Positions 27,630-39,294 of a stretch of DNA of 64,000 bases are shown here, in pieces (positions within the stretch are counted from its first letter, which is position 1; every line of letters starts with the position of its first letter). The notes beneath the pieces were generated by a model. The model saw only the letters and a program-made list of their open reading frames with translations. It was not told where the DNA came from and did not search any database. The stretch spans positions 1 to 64,000 of the forward strand of contig NZ_KB849689.1 of NCBI RefSeq assembly GCF_000368785.1, read 5' to 3'. The DNA comes from Acinetobacter towneri DSM 14962 = CIP 107472. GTDB lineage: Bacteria; Pseudomonadota; Gammaproteobacteria; Pseudomonadales; Moraxellaceae. The translations under genes were made by a program, and so were the position numbers.

Positions 27630-29584
<1,955 letters not shown>

Positions 29585-31618
29585 ATGACAACTCGCTATG
29601 CAAATATTCTAAAACCATTACATTTAGGATTTACCACCATTAAAAACCGTGTCGTGATGGGTTCAATGCACACGGGTTTGGAAGATCGTTTTTATAATTA
29701 TCCAAAACTGGCTGCTTATTTTGGCGAACGTGCCAAAGGTGGCGTGGGTTTAATTATTACAGGTGGTATTTCACCTAACCGTCAAGGCTGGTTATTGCCT
29801 GCGGGCGGTACTATGAATACATTGGGCGATGTTGCACCACATCGATTAGTGACACATGCCGTACATAAGCATGGTGCGAAAATTTTAATGCAAATTCTGC
29901 ATTCAGGACGCTATGGTTATCAACCATTTGTGGTGTCTGCAAGTCCGATTAAATCTCCAATTTCACCATTTAAACCACGTAAAATGAGTGAAAGACAAAT
30001 TTTAAATACCATTGAAGATTATGCGAAAACAGCTAGTTTAGCCAAAATGGCAGGCTACGATGGTGTCGAAATTATGGGTTCGGAAGGCTATTTACTGAAT
30101 CAGTTTTTAAGCCGTCATGTGAATCAGCGTGAAGACCAATGGGGCGGTACGATTGAAAACCGTATGCGTTTTGCTTTAGAAGTAGTCAAAGCCATTCGCG
30201 CCGAAGTGGGTGAAAAATTTATTATCTGCTTCCGCTTGTCGATGCTGGATTTAGTCCACGATGGCAATACCATGCACGAAGTGATTACCGTTGCCAAAGC
30301 CTTAGAGCATGCGGGTGTGAACTTGCTCAATACAGGGATTGGCTGGCATGAAGCGCGCATTCCAACCATCGTGACTTCTGTGCCACGCGCAGCTTTTGTT
30401 GATTACACCGCAGAAGTGAAAAAACACGTTGAGATTCCTGTAATTGCATCCAACCGTATTAATATGCCTGATACTGCAGAAGAAATATTGGCAGCGGGTA
30501 AAGCTGATATGATTCAAATGGCACGACCATTGTTGGCAGATGCGTTTTGGGTCAATAAAACTGCGACCAATCGTGTCAATGAAATTAACACCTGTATTGC
30601 CTGTAACCAAGCGTGTTTAGATCATACCTTTAAAAATCAGCGTGCGACTTGTTTGGTCAATCCGCGTGCAGCCTATGAAACTGAATTGGTCTATGAAAAA
30701 ACCAAGCAACCGAAGCGTATTGCAGTTGTCGGTGGTGGTGTTGCGGGAATGTCTGCTGCTACAGTTGCTGCTAGTCGTGGGCACCATGTGACTTTATTTG
30801 AAGCCAGCAACGAAGTGGGCGGTCAATTCAACTTGGCAAAAGTCGTGCCGGGCAAAGAAGAATTTCACGAAACCATTCGCTACTTTAAAGTGCAAATTGA
30901 AAAAACTGGGGTCGATTTGCGTTTAAATACCAAAGTCAACCGCGAGCAACTCGAACGTGAAGGTTTTGATGAAGTGGTCATTGCAACAGGTGTAGTACCA
31001 CGTGCTTTAAAAATTGAAGGCAGCGATGCACCGCAAGTATTGTCTTATGCAGAAGTATTACGTGGTGCACCTGTTGGACAAAAAGTCGCTGTGATTGGTG
31101 CAGGCGGTATCGGTTTTGATGTGTCGGAGTTTTTACTGAAACCTGAACATCAGCCACAACCGCAGCCTTTGGCAGATTGGCAGCGTGAGTGGGGAGTCGA
31201 TCCGAATCCTAACTATGTGACTGAAGGTGGTATGCTTGCTCCAGAAGTTCATCCCCCAGTCCGTGAAATTTATTTATTGCAACGTAAGACGACAGCTTTA
31301 GGTGCAGGTTTGGGTAAAACTTCAGGATGGGTACATCGTGCACAGTTGAAAAAACATGCGGTGCGTATGCTACGTGGTGTGCAATATAAAGCCATCAGCA
31401 ATGAAGGCTTGTGGATTGAAATGGCAGGTCAAGACCAATTGTTACGTGTAGATAGCATTGTAGTCTGTGCAGGGCAGGAGTCGGTTAAAGATTTAATGCC
31501 TGCGGCAGATGAAAATACTTTGGCTAACTATCATATTATTGGTGGTGCAAAGCTTGCTGCAGAGTTAGATGCAAAACGTGCGATTCGTGAAGGGGCTGAA
31601 TTGGCTGCTAAACTTTAA
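29585..31618 (+). CDS. fadH: 2,4-dienoyl-CoA reductase (NADPH)
   Basis: This 677-aa enzyme removes double bonds during beta-oxidation of unsaturated fatty acids. An N-terminal FMN TIM-barrel (about 1-330) has LHSGRYGY and GSEGYLLNQFLSRHVNQREDQ. A 4Fe-4S cluster is suggested by CIACNQACLD and a later CLVNP Cys. The C-terminal half carries two dinucleotide folds: AVVGGGVAGMSAA near 380 for FAD and AVIGAGGIGFDV near 500 for NADPH. Length and order match E. coli FadH. It stands alone, upstream of tRNA-Ser. Confidence 0.93.
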   Translation: MTTRYANILKPLHLGFTTIKNRVVMGSMHTGLEDRFYNYPKLAAYFGERAKGGVGLIITGGISPNRQGWLLPAGGTMNTLGDVAPHRLVTHAVHKHGAKILMQILHSGRYGYQPFVVSASPIKSPISPFKPRKMSERQILNTIEDYAKTASLAKMAGYDGVEIMGSEGYLLNQFLSRHVNQREDQWGGTIENRMRFALEVVKAIRAEVGEKFIICFRLSMLDLVHDGNTMHEVITVAKALEHAGVNLLNTGIGWHEARIPTIVTSVPRAAFVDYTAEVKKHVEIPVIASNRINMPDTAEEILAAGKADMIQMARPLLADAFWVNKTATNRVNEINTCIACNQACLDHTFKNQRATCLVNPRAAYETELVYEKTKQPKRIAVVGGGVAGMSAATVAASRGHHVTLFEASNEVGGQFNLAKVVPGKEEFHETIRYFKVQIEKTGVDLRLNTKVNREQLEREGFDEVVIATGVVPRALKIEGSDAPQVLSYAEVLRGAPVGQKVAVIGAGGIGFDVSEFLLKPEHQPQPQPLADWQREWGVDPNPNYVTEGGMLAPEVHPPVREIYLLQRKTTALGAGLGKTSGWVHRAQLKKHAVRMLRGVQYKAISNEGLWIEMAGQDQLLRVDSIVVCAGQESVKDLMPAADENTLANYHIIGGAKLAAELDAKRAIREGAELAAKL

Positions 31619-31747
31619 AAAGTGAGGTGGCTATGCTGTTGTTTTGATGAACTTTAGCGCTGATTTGGTGAAACAATATTCACTTGAGTGCTTGAGTGGT
31701 ATTTTTTACTTGTCATCAAATCAAAAGCTTCGTATCATGGCCCACAT

Positions 31748-31837
31748 GGAAGCGTGGCAGAGCGGTTTAATGCACCGGTCTTGAAAACCGACGAGGGCGC
31801 GAGTCCTCCGTGAGTTCGAATCTCACCGCTTCCGCCA
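31748..31837 (+). tRNA. tRNA-Ser (TGA)
   Basis: This is a 90-nt class II tRNA with long variable arm (ACGAGGGCGCGAGTCCTCCGT region) and anticodon TGA within CTTGAAA. The acceptor is GGAAGCG/CGCTTCC, with discriminator G and encoded CCA. Confidence 0.96.
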
Positions 31838-31844
31838 AATTTTT

Positions 31845-31875
31845 AAAAGACCCTTGATTTTCAAGGGTCTTTTTT
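31845..31875. terminator. Terminator after tRNA-Ser, facing tagX
   Basis: Arms AAAAGACCCTTGA and TCAAGGGTCTTTT surround a 3-nt loop and are followed by T residues. It may also serve the minus-strand tagX transcript. Confidence 0.87.
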
Positions 31876-31979
31876 ATGTCTTGTTATTTCACTTATGACC
31901 TATATCTGAAAAAGTTAAATATGATTAACTTGGTATAGAGGCTGAAAATTGAGTTGCTTTTGTTTTTACAACCCCTCAA

Positions 31980-32930
31980 CTATCGCAATTGACCCTCTGC
32001 AATTAACTGTTCAGCCATTTCTTTGGTCTTTTTTAAACCAGGCATACGGTATTCAGTATGACCATAATCTTGGATTGATTTCCAGCGACCACCCCAAGTC
32101 AAACCTACCGATTCAGCCACCTCACCATACAGTTGATAGCCACGCATTGCCCAAGGATCACGTTCCGAAATAACAATTTTACCATTACGTTTAAAAGCAA
32201 TATCGGCAGCTAAACCAAACTGATGATAACTCTGATAGCCTTTGGCGCGTGTAGTATTTGGATTAGTCGACAACATATTCTGACGACTTGGACTACGATA
32301 ACCTTCAAGTAAGACCAGTTCATAACCGTGTTGTTCTCGCATAATTTTAAATACCATCAGCAGACGTTGCTTATAGCGTGGGTTGATTTTGTCCCATTTA
32401 CGATCCAGTAAAGCAGAATCTAAATGTGCATGGCTATGAAAAACGGGCGTTTCAATACGAGCAGCATCCACGCTGCCCTCGGCGGAATGTTGTGCTTGAT
32501 AGCTTTGTTCAAGCTGAGTCGTTTCTATGATTGCATCTTGAATCAAAATAGCATCTTCTTCTGGGGGAGGACTGAGCATTTCTCCCTGAAGTAAAGCATA
32601 AATTTGTGGGTCAGTTTCTTTTAAATATTCAGCTTCAATTCGTGTGGAATGAATGGGTTGGGTAAAAGCAAAAGTCAGAACACTGGTCAATAAAATTAGC
32701 CCCGCAATTAAAATCCACCATTGCTGCACATACCAATGTGATTGTAGTTTGTTGGGTGAAGCAGCCTGATATAAATGATGAATAACGTGCAAAAAATTGA
32801 TTATTTTAGTTTTACTTTGTGGCAATAAAGACCGTAAACGCTGCCTGCATGTATGCTGTATCTCATAAGACATGAGCAGCATTAATCCGAGTGCAATAGC
32901 AACAAAGCAGAAAAAAATCACAAAAATCAT
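31980..32930 (-). CDS. tagX: T6SS-associated peptidoglycan endopeptidase TagX
   Basis: This is a 316-aa membrane-anchored hydrolase. It has an N-terminal hydrophobic span, a second span near 70-90, a variable linker, and a C-terminal VanY/LAS-type metallopeptidase domain (about 180-310). Metal and catalytic residues appear in GYQSYHQFGLAADIAF (His and Asp) and YGHTEYR (His). In Acinetobacter, TagX is an L,D-endopeptidase that opens peptidoglycan for the T6SS trans-envelope complex. It is the last gene of the minus-strand set, 3 nt after the preceding gene. Confidence 0.9.
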   Translation of the reverse strand: MIFVIFFCFVAIALGLMLLMSYEIQHTCRQRLRSLLPQSKTKIINFLHVIHHLYQAASPNKLQSHWYVQQWWILIAGLILLTSVLTFAFTQPIHSTRIEAEYLKETDPQIYALLQGEMLSPPPEEDAILIQDAIIETTQLEQSYQAQHSAEGSVDAARIETPVFHSHAHLDSALLDRKWDKINPRYKQRLLMVFKIMREQHGYELVLLEGYRSPSRQNMLSTNPNTTRAKGYQSYHQFGLAADIAFKRNGKIVISERDPWAMRGYQLYGEVAESVGLTWGGRWKSIQDYGHTEYRMPGLKKTKEMAEQLIAEGQLR

Positions 32931-32933
32931 AGG

Positions 32934-33500
32934 TTATTGATCTTCATCTATAGCCAATGGTCTTTGTGTCACCGTAATTTTTAGTGTTGCTTCAGGCGTT
33001 GCTGTTTCAGCTTCTGATTGTGTCGATGTTGTGGATTTCGTTGTTGCTGGATTAATTTTTTCAACTTTCGTGATGCGCTTTACTGGATGCTGTGCGGTAT
33101 TTTCAAAGGGAGCAACTTGCTGTGCAGGCGGCGTTGGAGCGCCGTTTGATGGTGTGTTGTTGGATGTCGGGCGCTCAAAGAATTTATTTAAATCCTTGTC
33201 CTTCGGCTGAATGAAATGATGATCTTCACTTAATAAAGAAGTTTCATGATCATCTGTTACAACCTCATCAACCCATGGAGCATGAACCGTGATTGATGGA
33301 TGCATTTGTTTCTTTTCTGATTCATCTAATATTGGCGAGGTCTGTAGATTAGAGCCATTAAAGTTGTTCACCCATAATAAGAAAATCAGGGTAGAAACAA
33401 TCAAACCTGCAATAAAACCGATCAGTACATAAAAGCGAGAAGCTAAGGTCTTTTTCTTATGTTGTAAGATGCGTAAAGAAGTCTTTTTTTCCTGTGCCAT
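32934..33500 (-). CDS. T6SS-cluster membrane-anchored accessory protein
   Basis: This is a 188-aa protein with a short basic N-terminus, one membrane span (about 25-45) and a long periplasmic tail. The tail is rich in Pro, Thr, Ser and Gln (110-175) and has no recognisable domain. It lies between tssL and tagX, which suggests a part in the membrane complex or in guiding TagX. Proteins of this shape occur at this position in Acinetobacter T6SS clusters under Asa-type names; I do not assign one. Confidence 0.8.
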   Translation of the reverse strand: MAQEKKTSLRILQHKKKTLASRFYVLIGFIAGLIVSTLIFLLWVNNFNGSNLQTSPILDESEKKQMHPSITVHAPWVDEVVTDDHETSLLSEDHHFIQPKDKDLNKFFERPTSNNTPSNGAPTPPAQQVAPFENTAQHPVKRITKVEKINPATTKSTTSTQSEAETATPEATLKITVTQRPLAIDEDQ

Positions 33501-33510
33501 ACATCATCCA

Positions 33511-34311
33511 CTAGGGTAAATGAATTGTGATATGTGCTTCTTCTACAGGTATCGAAATCACATTTTGATAGGGACTTAAGGCATTCTGGCTCTGTTGAGA
33601 AAGCATGAATGTTAAGCCAGCGAAAGTCAGTACCGTAAACATGCAGAGGCAAATTAAAATCCAGAAAAAAGGTAATTCATGATGAATCAGATGCTTAATT
33701 TGATCTGGAATGGCAGCAAATGGAGAAAATGCCGCTTTTTTCCCTTTGAGATAATCAATTTCATCGCCAACACGGGCAACAAGATGATTTAAATTTTCCA
33801 CCGATTCCAGTCGATATTTCCCTTGAAAACCCAGTAACAGGCAGTAATGCAATACTTCTAATGCTGCTAAATGTTCTTTACCGCGACTACGCAACTGTTC
33901 CAAAATTTCAAAAAAACGATAGCCTGCCAATTGCGAACCAAACAGACTCAATTGTAAAGGACTGATGAGCCATGTATTTTGCAAGTCAAAATAGGCATTA
34001 TCTTGTTGTGTGGCAATGGTTTCATCCATCAGAGCGCAAAAGGCATATTTGGCGTTGTGAATATCATCGGCAGAAAATTGTAAGCGTTTTGCCTGTTGCT
34101 CAAAATGACTGAGTACATCCAGAATCTTTTCACGAAACTCACTCGAATGGGTAGGGATATAATGATTACGCAGCAGAAAAACTAAATAAAAGCCATCATG
34201 TAAGAGGTCAATTAAACTGGTGGTTTGAGCTGTTGGTAAGGACAGGTGAGATAAGTCTGAACCAATTTCTTCATCATCAAATAAAGAGGGCATGCCGATG
34301 GGTTGAGTCAT
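33511..34311 (-). CDS. tssL: T6SS membrane-complex protein TssL (DotU/IcmH family)
   Basis: This is a 266-aa protein with a cytoplasmic helical DotU-like domain and a single C-terminal span (FFWILICLCMFTVLTFAGLTFM), so it is tail-anchored. The family motif around DDIHNAKYAFCALMDETIA is present near residue 85. With TssM it forms the inner-membrane platform. The frame extends to 34341, but ATG 34311 with AAGAGA upstream fits better and avoids overlap with tssK. There is no fused peptidoglycan-binding domain; the separate OmpA-like protein at the other end of the cluster may supply that role. Confidence 0.9.
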   Translation of the reverse strand: MTQPIGMPSLFDDEEIGSDLSHLSLPTAQTTSLIDLLHDGFYLVFLLRNHYIPTHSSEFREKILDVLSHFEQQAKRLQFSADDIHNAKYAFCALMDETIATQQDNAYFDLQNTWLISPLQLSLFGSQLAGYRFFEILEQLRSRGKEHLAALEVLHYCLLLGFQGKYRLESVENLNHLVARVGDEIDYLKGKKAAFSPFAAIPDQIKHLIHHELPFFWILICLCMFTVLTFAGLTFMLSQQSQNALSPYQNVISIPVEEAHITIHLP

Positions 34312-34321
34312 AATTTTTCTC

Positions 34322-35686
34322 TTAATGATTAAGTACTGCAATCAGTTCGATGCTGATATCTTGGAAGCCTGCGGGCATATACACACAAATTGTTGTGGAT
34401 TCCAGCATTGGTTGATAAAGCTCATGATGTGATTCAATTTCAAAATAACTGACCCCAGAACGTACTGGAATTGCACTTGGCACTTGGACTAAATGCTGCA
34501 ATTGAACTGCGGGTAGTGCGGCAATGACACGTTGCTCTACATCAAAGGTACTGCCCACTTTAAAACGTAAAGGCACGACTTGAATTAATTCATGGGTTTG
34601 CATTGAGCTGCTAGAAACTGCAAGATACAGTCGCGTATCACGGTCAATCTTGTCAGATTCAAGGCTACCGACCCAATATGATGGGCGGGTTTCTTTCAGT
34701 GCAATGCTGAAGTAACGATTGGAAATAATTGTGTCGAGTAAATCTCTTAAGATGAGATCAAGCTGCTGAAAACTCTCTTGTAATTGGCAATGTCGGTATT
34801 GTGGAAGATGCTCCACACTATAAGCAGTTGAAAACGTCAGTAATGAGCCAGTTAGACGTAATAATTCTGAAAATAAGCGTTCTGGATGAATCTGTGGATA
34901 GTGTAATAGGTGGTTTAATTCGGCATAGGCTGTATTTAAGACATTGATTAGCCAAAAGGAAACAATATCTCCTGAACGGAACTCAATCAGTTTTTGTTCA
35001 TTTTCACGATTATTGCCCTGAATGGTTTTTATCTTCGCCTTAATGATGTTTAGGCTACGTTTTAAGTGATTGATTAAGACTTCTGAAGCTGAAATATGCA
35101 AAAGTGGTGGAATAAATTGGTAATCTAGCTCAAAACTGCCTGAACTATGGCGTTTGAGTTTCGCAATCGGTAGGTATAGAAAACCATCCAGATTTTGACT
35201 GGGCTGAACATGCAACTCTAATAACTTAAATGCTGCGCGGCGATGTAAAAAATTGAGTTCAGCAGGGCTGGCATCGGTAAATAAATCATGGGTTTCCTGC
35301 AAAAAATTATGATAGCGACTCGGTATTGCCTGTGTTTCATCTGCTATATTTTTTTGCTTGGCCTGCAAAATCGGAAGAGTTAGATACAGCATCATCTCTG
35401 TGTTTAAATTCAGGTCATCCAATAACAACGGTGCAGGTAGCAAGTCTTGTGCAGGTGCATGGTAAATTTCACCATCTTGCCAAATCATTTGTACCTCTTG
35501 CAGTGCAAGAATATGTGTTGCAAGTTGTGCTTCATCAAATTTTAATTTTTGTATGCCATAGGCATGAGGAATCATGGCACGGATGGTGTGATTCAAACGC
35601 TGTTCATGGTAGCGATCTTGAACTTGAAAATGCTGAGGACGTAAAAATAAGCCTTCACCCCAAAGGATTTTTTCTGCTTTAAACAT
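34322..35686 (-). CDS. tssK: T6SS baseplate protein TssK
   Basis: This is a 454-aa baseplate subunit that links the TssEFG wedge to the TssLM membrane complex. The start KILWGEGLFLRPQHFQVQDRYHE is the classic TssK signature. The rest matches the family in length, and no disruption is seen. It is 10 nt from both tssL and tssA, inside a tight minus-strand operon. Confidence 0.93.
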   Translation of the reverse strand: MFKAEKILWGEGLFLRPQHFQVQDRYHEQRLNHTIRAMIPHAYGIQKLKFDEAQLATHILALQEVQMIWQDGEIYHAPAQDLLPAPLLLDDLNLNTEMMLYLTLPILQAKQKNIADETQAIPSRYHNFLQETHDLFTDASPAELNFLHRRAAFKLLELHVQPSQNLDGFLYLPIAKLKRHSSGSFELDYQFIPPLLHISASEVLINHLKRSLNIIKAKIKTIQGNNRENEQKLIEFRSGDIVSFWLINVLNTAYAELNHLLHYPQIHPERLFSELLRLTGSLLTFSTAYSVEHLPQYRHCQLQESFQQLDLILRDLLDTIISNRYFSIALKETRPSYWVGSLESDKIDRDTRLYLAVSSSSMQTHELIQVVPLRFKVGSTFDVEQRVIAALPAVQLQHLVQVPSAIPVRSGVSYFEIESHHELYQPMLESTTICVYMPAGFQDISIELIAVLNH

Positions 35687-35696
35687 GGTGATTCAC

Positions 35697-36788
35697 TTAT
35701 TCTGATTGGTATTGATTGTTGGATTGAACGCCAAGCGTGTCTTGTAGCATGTTCAATGGATGTTCATCCTTAATCACCTGCGCTAGCCATTCATGCAAGG
35801 GCATTTGGCTCCACTTAATGGTTTTTTCCAGTAAATAGCTGACAGGACTATGCGGTTCATTTTTTTGAAAATATGCTGAAATTTCCTGCAGAATTTGCAT
35901 GGCGTGTTCACGATTTTCTAGGTGTGACTGTTGCTGTGGTTGAAATGACAGTTGTTGTGCAGTAGACGATTGAATGCTGACTGGAGGTGAAATAGAGGGC
36001 GATAAAGCTGTCACTTCTGTAAGTGCAGTGACTGGGCTTTGTTCAAGTGATGCTACTTTATAAATTTTCTTCAGACTAAGATGAATGCTATTGAAGCTTG
36101 AATCAATTGCAGCAAAACTTGGCGCATCTAAACCCAGCACATGATCTAGCACCTGCTTTAAGGTCGTCCAGTGCTGTAAAATCTCTGTAAAATATTGATA
36201 GTTTTGGCGCTGAATGTCTGGATTTAGCTCCAATACGGCTTGTTCTAAATGAGCCAATTCCGCGGAATGATCCACGCTGCTATCATCGCCTTGCTTACGA
36301 AGCATGTTTTCCTGATAAAGAAAATTGTCATAGTCGAGTAGGCAATAAAAAGGCGCCTGATTGACCAAGGGAACTTTTTTAATCAAGACGGGCAATTGAT
36401 TGATCTGTCCTTGTAATAGTCCAATTCGTTGGTCTAAATCTTCATCTTCAATTTCAGGATGGAGCGTTATCCAATATTGCGCGATGAGGCGATGGCTGAG
36501 TTCCAGACTTTTACTGATCCCTTCAAAACCAGATAAGTTCGCCCATGCTTCAGCAAGCCAAGTCAGCAAACGAATATCTTTAGTCTTCGTTTGCAGTAAA
36601 TGTATTACTGTATTTGCAACAAAGTCCCAATCTGCCTGTTTGGGGGCAGTGACCCAATCCCCTTGTTCCAGTAAACTATCATCTTGAGTTCTAGCGAGTT
36701 TGATTGCATGAAATTCATTTGAAAAACAATAATCTTCGCCACAAGGCAATTGTGCTTGAATAGGTGCAAGTAAAGATAAAATATCCAT
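35697..36788 (-). CDS. tssA: T6SS protein TssA (ImpA N-terminal domain)
   Basis: This 363-aa protein has the N-terminal ImpA/TssA domain. LPCGEDYCFSNEF lies near residue 14, with WDFVANTVIHLLQTKTKDIRLLTWL at about 54-78. A Ser/Gln-rich linker (about 265-300) leads to a shorter C-terminal helical domain ending in a TLGVQ-like segment. TssA proteins coordinate baseplate and sheath assembly. The gene is intact and lies 28 nt after tssH. Confidence 0.88.
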   Translation of the reverse strand: MDILSLLAPIQAQLPCGEDYCFSNEFHAIKLARTQDDSLLEQGDWVTAPKQADWDFVANTVIHLLQTKTKDIRLLTWLAEAWANLSGFEGISKSLELSHRLIAQYWITLHPEIEDEDLDQRIGLLQGQINQLPVLIKKVPLVNQAPFYCLLDYDNFLYQENMLRKQGDDSSVDHSAELAHLEQAVLELNPDIQRQNYQYFTEILQHWTTLKQVLDHVLGLDAPSFAAIDSSFNSIHLSLKKIYKVASLEQSPVTALTEVTALSPSISPPVSIQSSTAQQLSFQPQQQSHLENREHAMQILQEISAYFQKNEPHSPVSYLLEKTIKWSQMPLHEWLAQVIKDEHPLNMLQDTLGVQSNNQYQSE

Positions 36789-38362
36789 ATAGCTAAATTA
36801 ACTCAATTTTAAAGTTTTAAACCGCAGCTTGAGGTTCTGGATTGGAGGCTTGTTTGGTTGTTGGTTCTGCTGGATCTAGTTGATAGTGAATTTCATCATT
36901 GACGACATGCATCAAAATCAACTTCGGTAGGCGCTGTTCTGCCAAAGCAACTAAAATATGCGTGGCTAAAGTAGGTAGAATGGTAGTGTTCAAGATGTGG
37001 TCGACATTGCGTGCGCCACTATCTACTTCAGTACAACGCTGCAAAATTAATTCAATCACATCATCAGAATATTGAACCTGTATTGCATACTGTTGTTCGA
37101 TACGCGTAATAATTTTTTCGAGTTTGTGCTGAATAATACGAACCAAAAGATCATCGTGCAGCGGAAAATAAGGTACGATGCGCATTCGCCCAATAAATGC
37201 AGGTTTAAATTGTTGAGATAGACTTGTTTTTAAATGCTCAATTAACTTTTCTGCAGTAGGCCAATTTTCTACAGGTTGATTTAAACAGGCTTGCATTATT
37301 GCACTCGAACCTGTATTTGAGGTCAGAAAAATCGTGGTGTTTTTAAAGTCAATGCTGCGACCTTCACCATCTTCCAGCATGCCTTTATCAAAGACTTGAT
37401 AAAATAATTCTTGAACATCGGGATGCGCTTTTTCAATTTCATCCAATAACACGACACTATAAGGGTTGCGGCGCACGGCTTCGGTTAAGACACCGCCTTG
37501 CCCATAACCGACATAACCTGGTGGCGCGCCTTTTAAGGTAGAAACGGTATGTGCTTCCTGATATTCAGACATATTAATAGTGATGAGATGTTGCTCACCG
37601 CCATAGAGTTCATGGGCGAGGGCGAGCGCTGTTTCAGTTTTACCGACACCGCTTGGACCAATTAATAAGAAAACACCTTGAGGCTTTTGTGGGTCTTCTA
37701 ATTTTGCTTTGGCAGTTTGAATCCCATGCACCAATTGAGTTAAGGCATACTCCTGTCCCATCACACGTTGGCTCAGTTTGACCTTTAACTTTAGAATTTT
37801 CTGGATTTCATCATTGAGCATTTCGCCAACAGGAATACCCGTCCAATCAGAAATAATTTCATGGATGATCTGTGCATTAACACGTTCAAAAACTAGAGGA
37901 TTTTGACCTTGTAATTCAGCTAAATGGATTCTTAATTGCGTAACTTTATCCAGAACATCTGAGGCGTTTTGCGTATTGAGCTGCTGAATCTGCTGAACCA
38001 AATTCAACTCTTGTTGCCACCGTTTTTCAGTATCGGCAATTTCTTGTTCTAGCTGAACGAGCTGTTGTTTGAGTTGTGATAATCGTTCCTGATAAATCGG
38101 GAGTTGTTGATGTTCTTGCGTGATAAGCTGCTGTTCTAATTGTAGATTGTGTAACTGTGCTTTGAGGTGATCCAAAACAACAGGTTGTGCATTTTGGGTT
38201 AAAGCCACTCGTGCCGCAGCAGTATCTAAAACACTAATGGCTTTGTCTGGAAGTTGACGACCACTGATGTAGCGATTAGATGCTTGTACTGCGCTGATAA
38301 TGGCTTGATCATCAATTTGTAAATTAACCCGAATTACGGATAAGAAAAGCCCTTGAAAAAAA

Positions 38363-38415
38363 GGTAGTTAGAGCCATTTAGAAAGTTACGACACAACCCA
38401 AAGGCTCTAACTACC
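38363..38415 (+). promoter_or_regulatory. Perfect 13-bp stem-loop abutting the IS982 transposase start
   Basis: GGTAGTTAGAGCC (38363-38375) and GGCTCTAACTACC (38403-38415) pair perfectly around a 27-nt loop and end directly before the ATG at 38416. In transcripts entering from outside, this could hide the ribosome-binding region. The same hairpin is present in the copy at 1-191. Confidence 0.65.
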
Positions 38416-39294
38416 ATGTACGATTTTACAGAAATTTTTTGTATTGTTGATGATTTTTTCAAAAAATTTGAACCCATCTATTGGCAATTTCTCAAGCAAG
38501 AAAACAAACGTCAACGTATCAGACAAGCAACGCTATCTTTATCAGAAATTGTGGCTATCTCCATCTACTATAAAACATCTCAAGTACATAATTTTAAGAT
38601 GTTTTTTAACTTGCTTTGTCAGTTTGAAAGCAAACTCTTTAAAGACTTGCCTTGTTATAAAAACCTGATTACCCTCATCAATCAGCACCAACTTGCTATT
38701 CATGCTTTGCTTTATGCGTTGAGCCAAAAAGATGAAAGTTCATATTTATGGATTGATTCAACACCTTTACCTGTTTGTAAAAATAAAAGAATCCCTAAAG
38801 GTCATCATGCTTTAGATGAGATTGGTTCTCGTGGTAAAAGTACGATGGGCTGGTTTTATGGTTGCAAATTACACTTGCTGATGAATCAAGAGGGTGAAAT
38901 TGTAAATTCAGATTTATCAAACGGACATATTGCTGATCTTAAAAAAGTTGAGGATTTAGTGAATGGCTTATCAGCAACGGTCTATGGTGATAGAGGCTAC
39001 ATTAGCCAACCATTGAAAGAAACACTTAAAGAGCAAGGCATTGATTTAATTACTTATCCAAGAAAAAATATGAGAGTGACCTTATTGCCATTTTCTGATG
39101 AATTTCATCTACGACAACGTAAAAGAATTGAAACATTGATAGGATTATTGAAAGAAAAATATCACTTAGTTACGAGTAAACATCGTTCGATTGCTGGTTT
39201 TTTAGCAGGCGTATTTTCTTCACTATGTGCGTATCAACTTTGCCAAAAGAATAAGCCTAAAATTCATGTGATTAAATCTTTAGCTTATCCGTAA
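38416..39294 (+). CDS. IS982-family transposase
   Basis: This is a 292-aa DDE transposase that matches the IS982 family in length and in the IDSTPLPVCKN, GSRGKSTMGWFYGCKLH and GDRGYIS motifs, with a later RKRIETLIGLLKEKYHL. These contain the expected catalytic Asp, Asp and Glu. The frame is intact, so the element is probably active. No good Shine-Dalgarno sequence is seen; a hairpin ends right at the ATG. Confidence 0.94.
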   Translation: MYDFTEIFCIVDDFFKKFEPIYWQFLKQENKRQRIRQATLSLSEIVAISIYYKTSQVHNFKMFFNLLCQFESKLFKDLPCYKNLITLINQHQLAIHALLYALSQKDESSYLWIDSTPLPVCKNKRIPKGHHALDEIGSRGKSTMGWFYGCKLHLLMNQEGEIVNSDLSNGHIADLKKVEDLVNGLSATVYGDRGYISQPLKETLKEQGIDLITYPRKNMRVTLLPFSDEFHLRQRKRIETLIGLLKEKYHLVTSKHRSIAGFLAGVFSSLCAYQLCQKNKPKIHVIKSLAYP

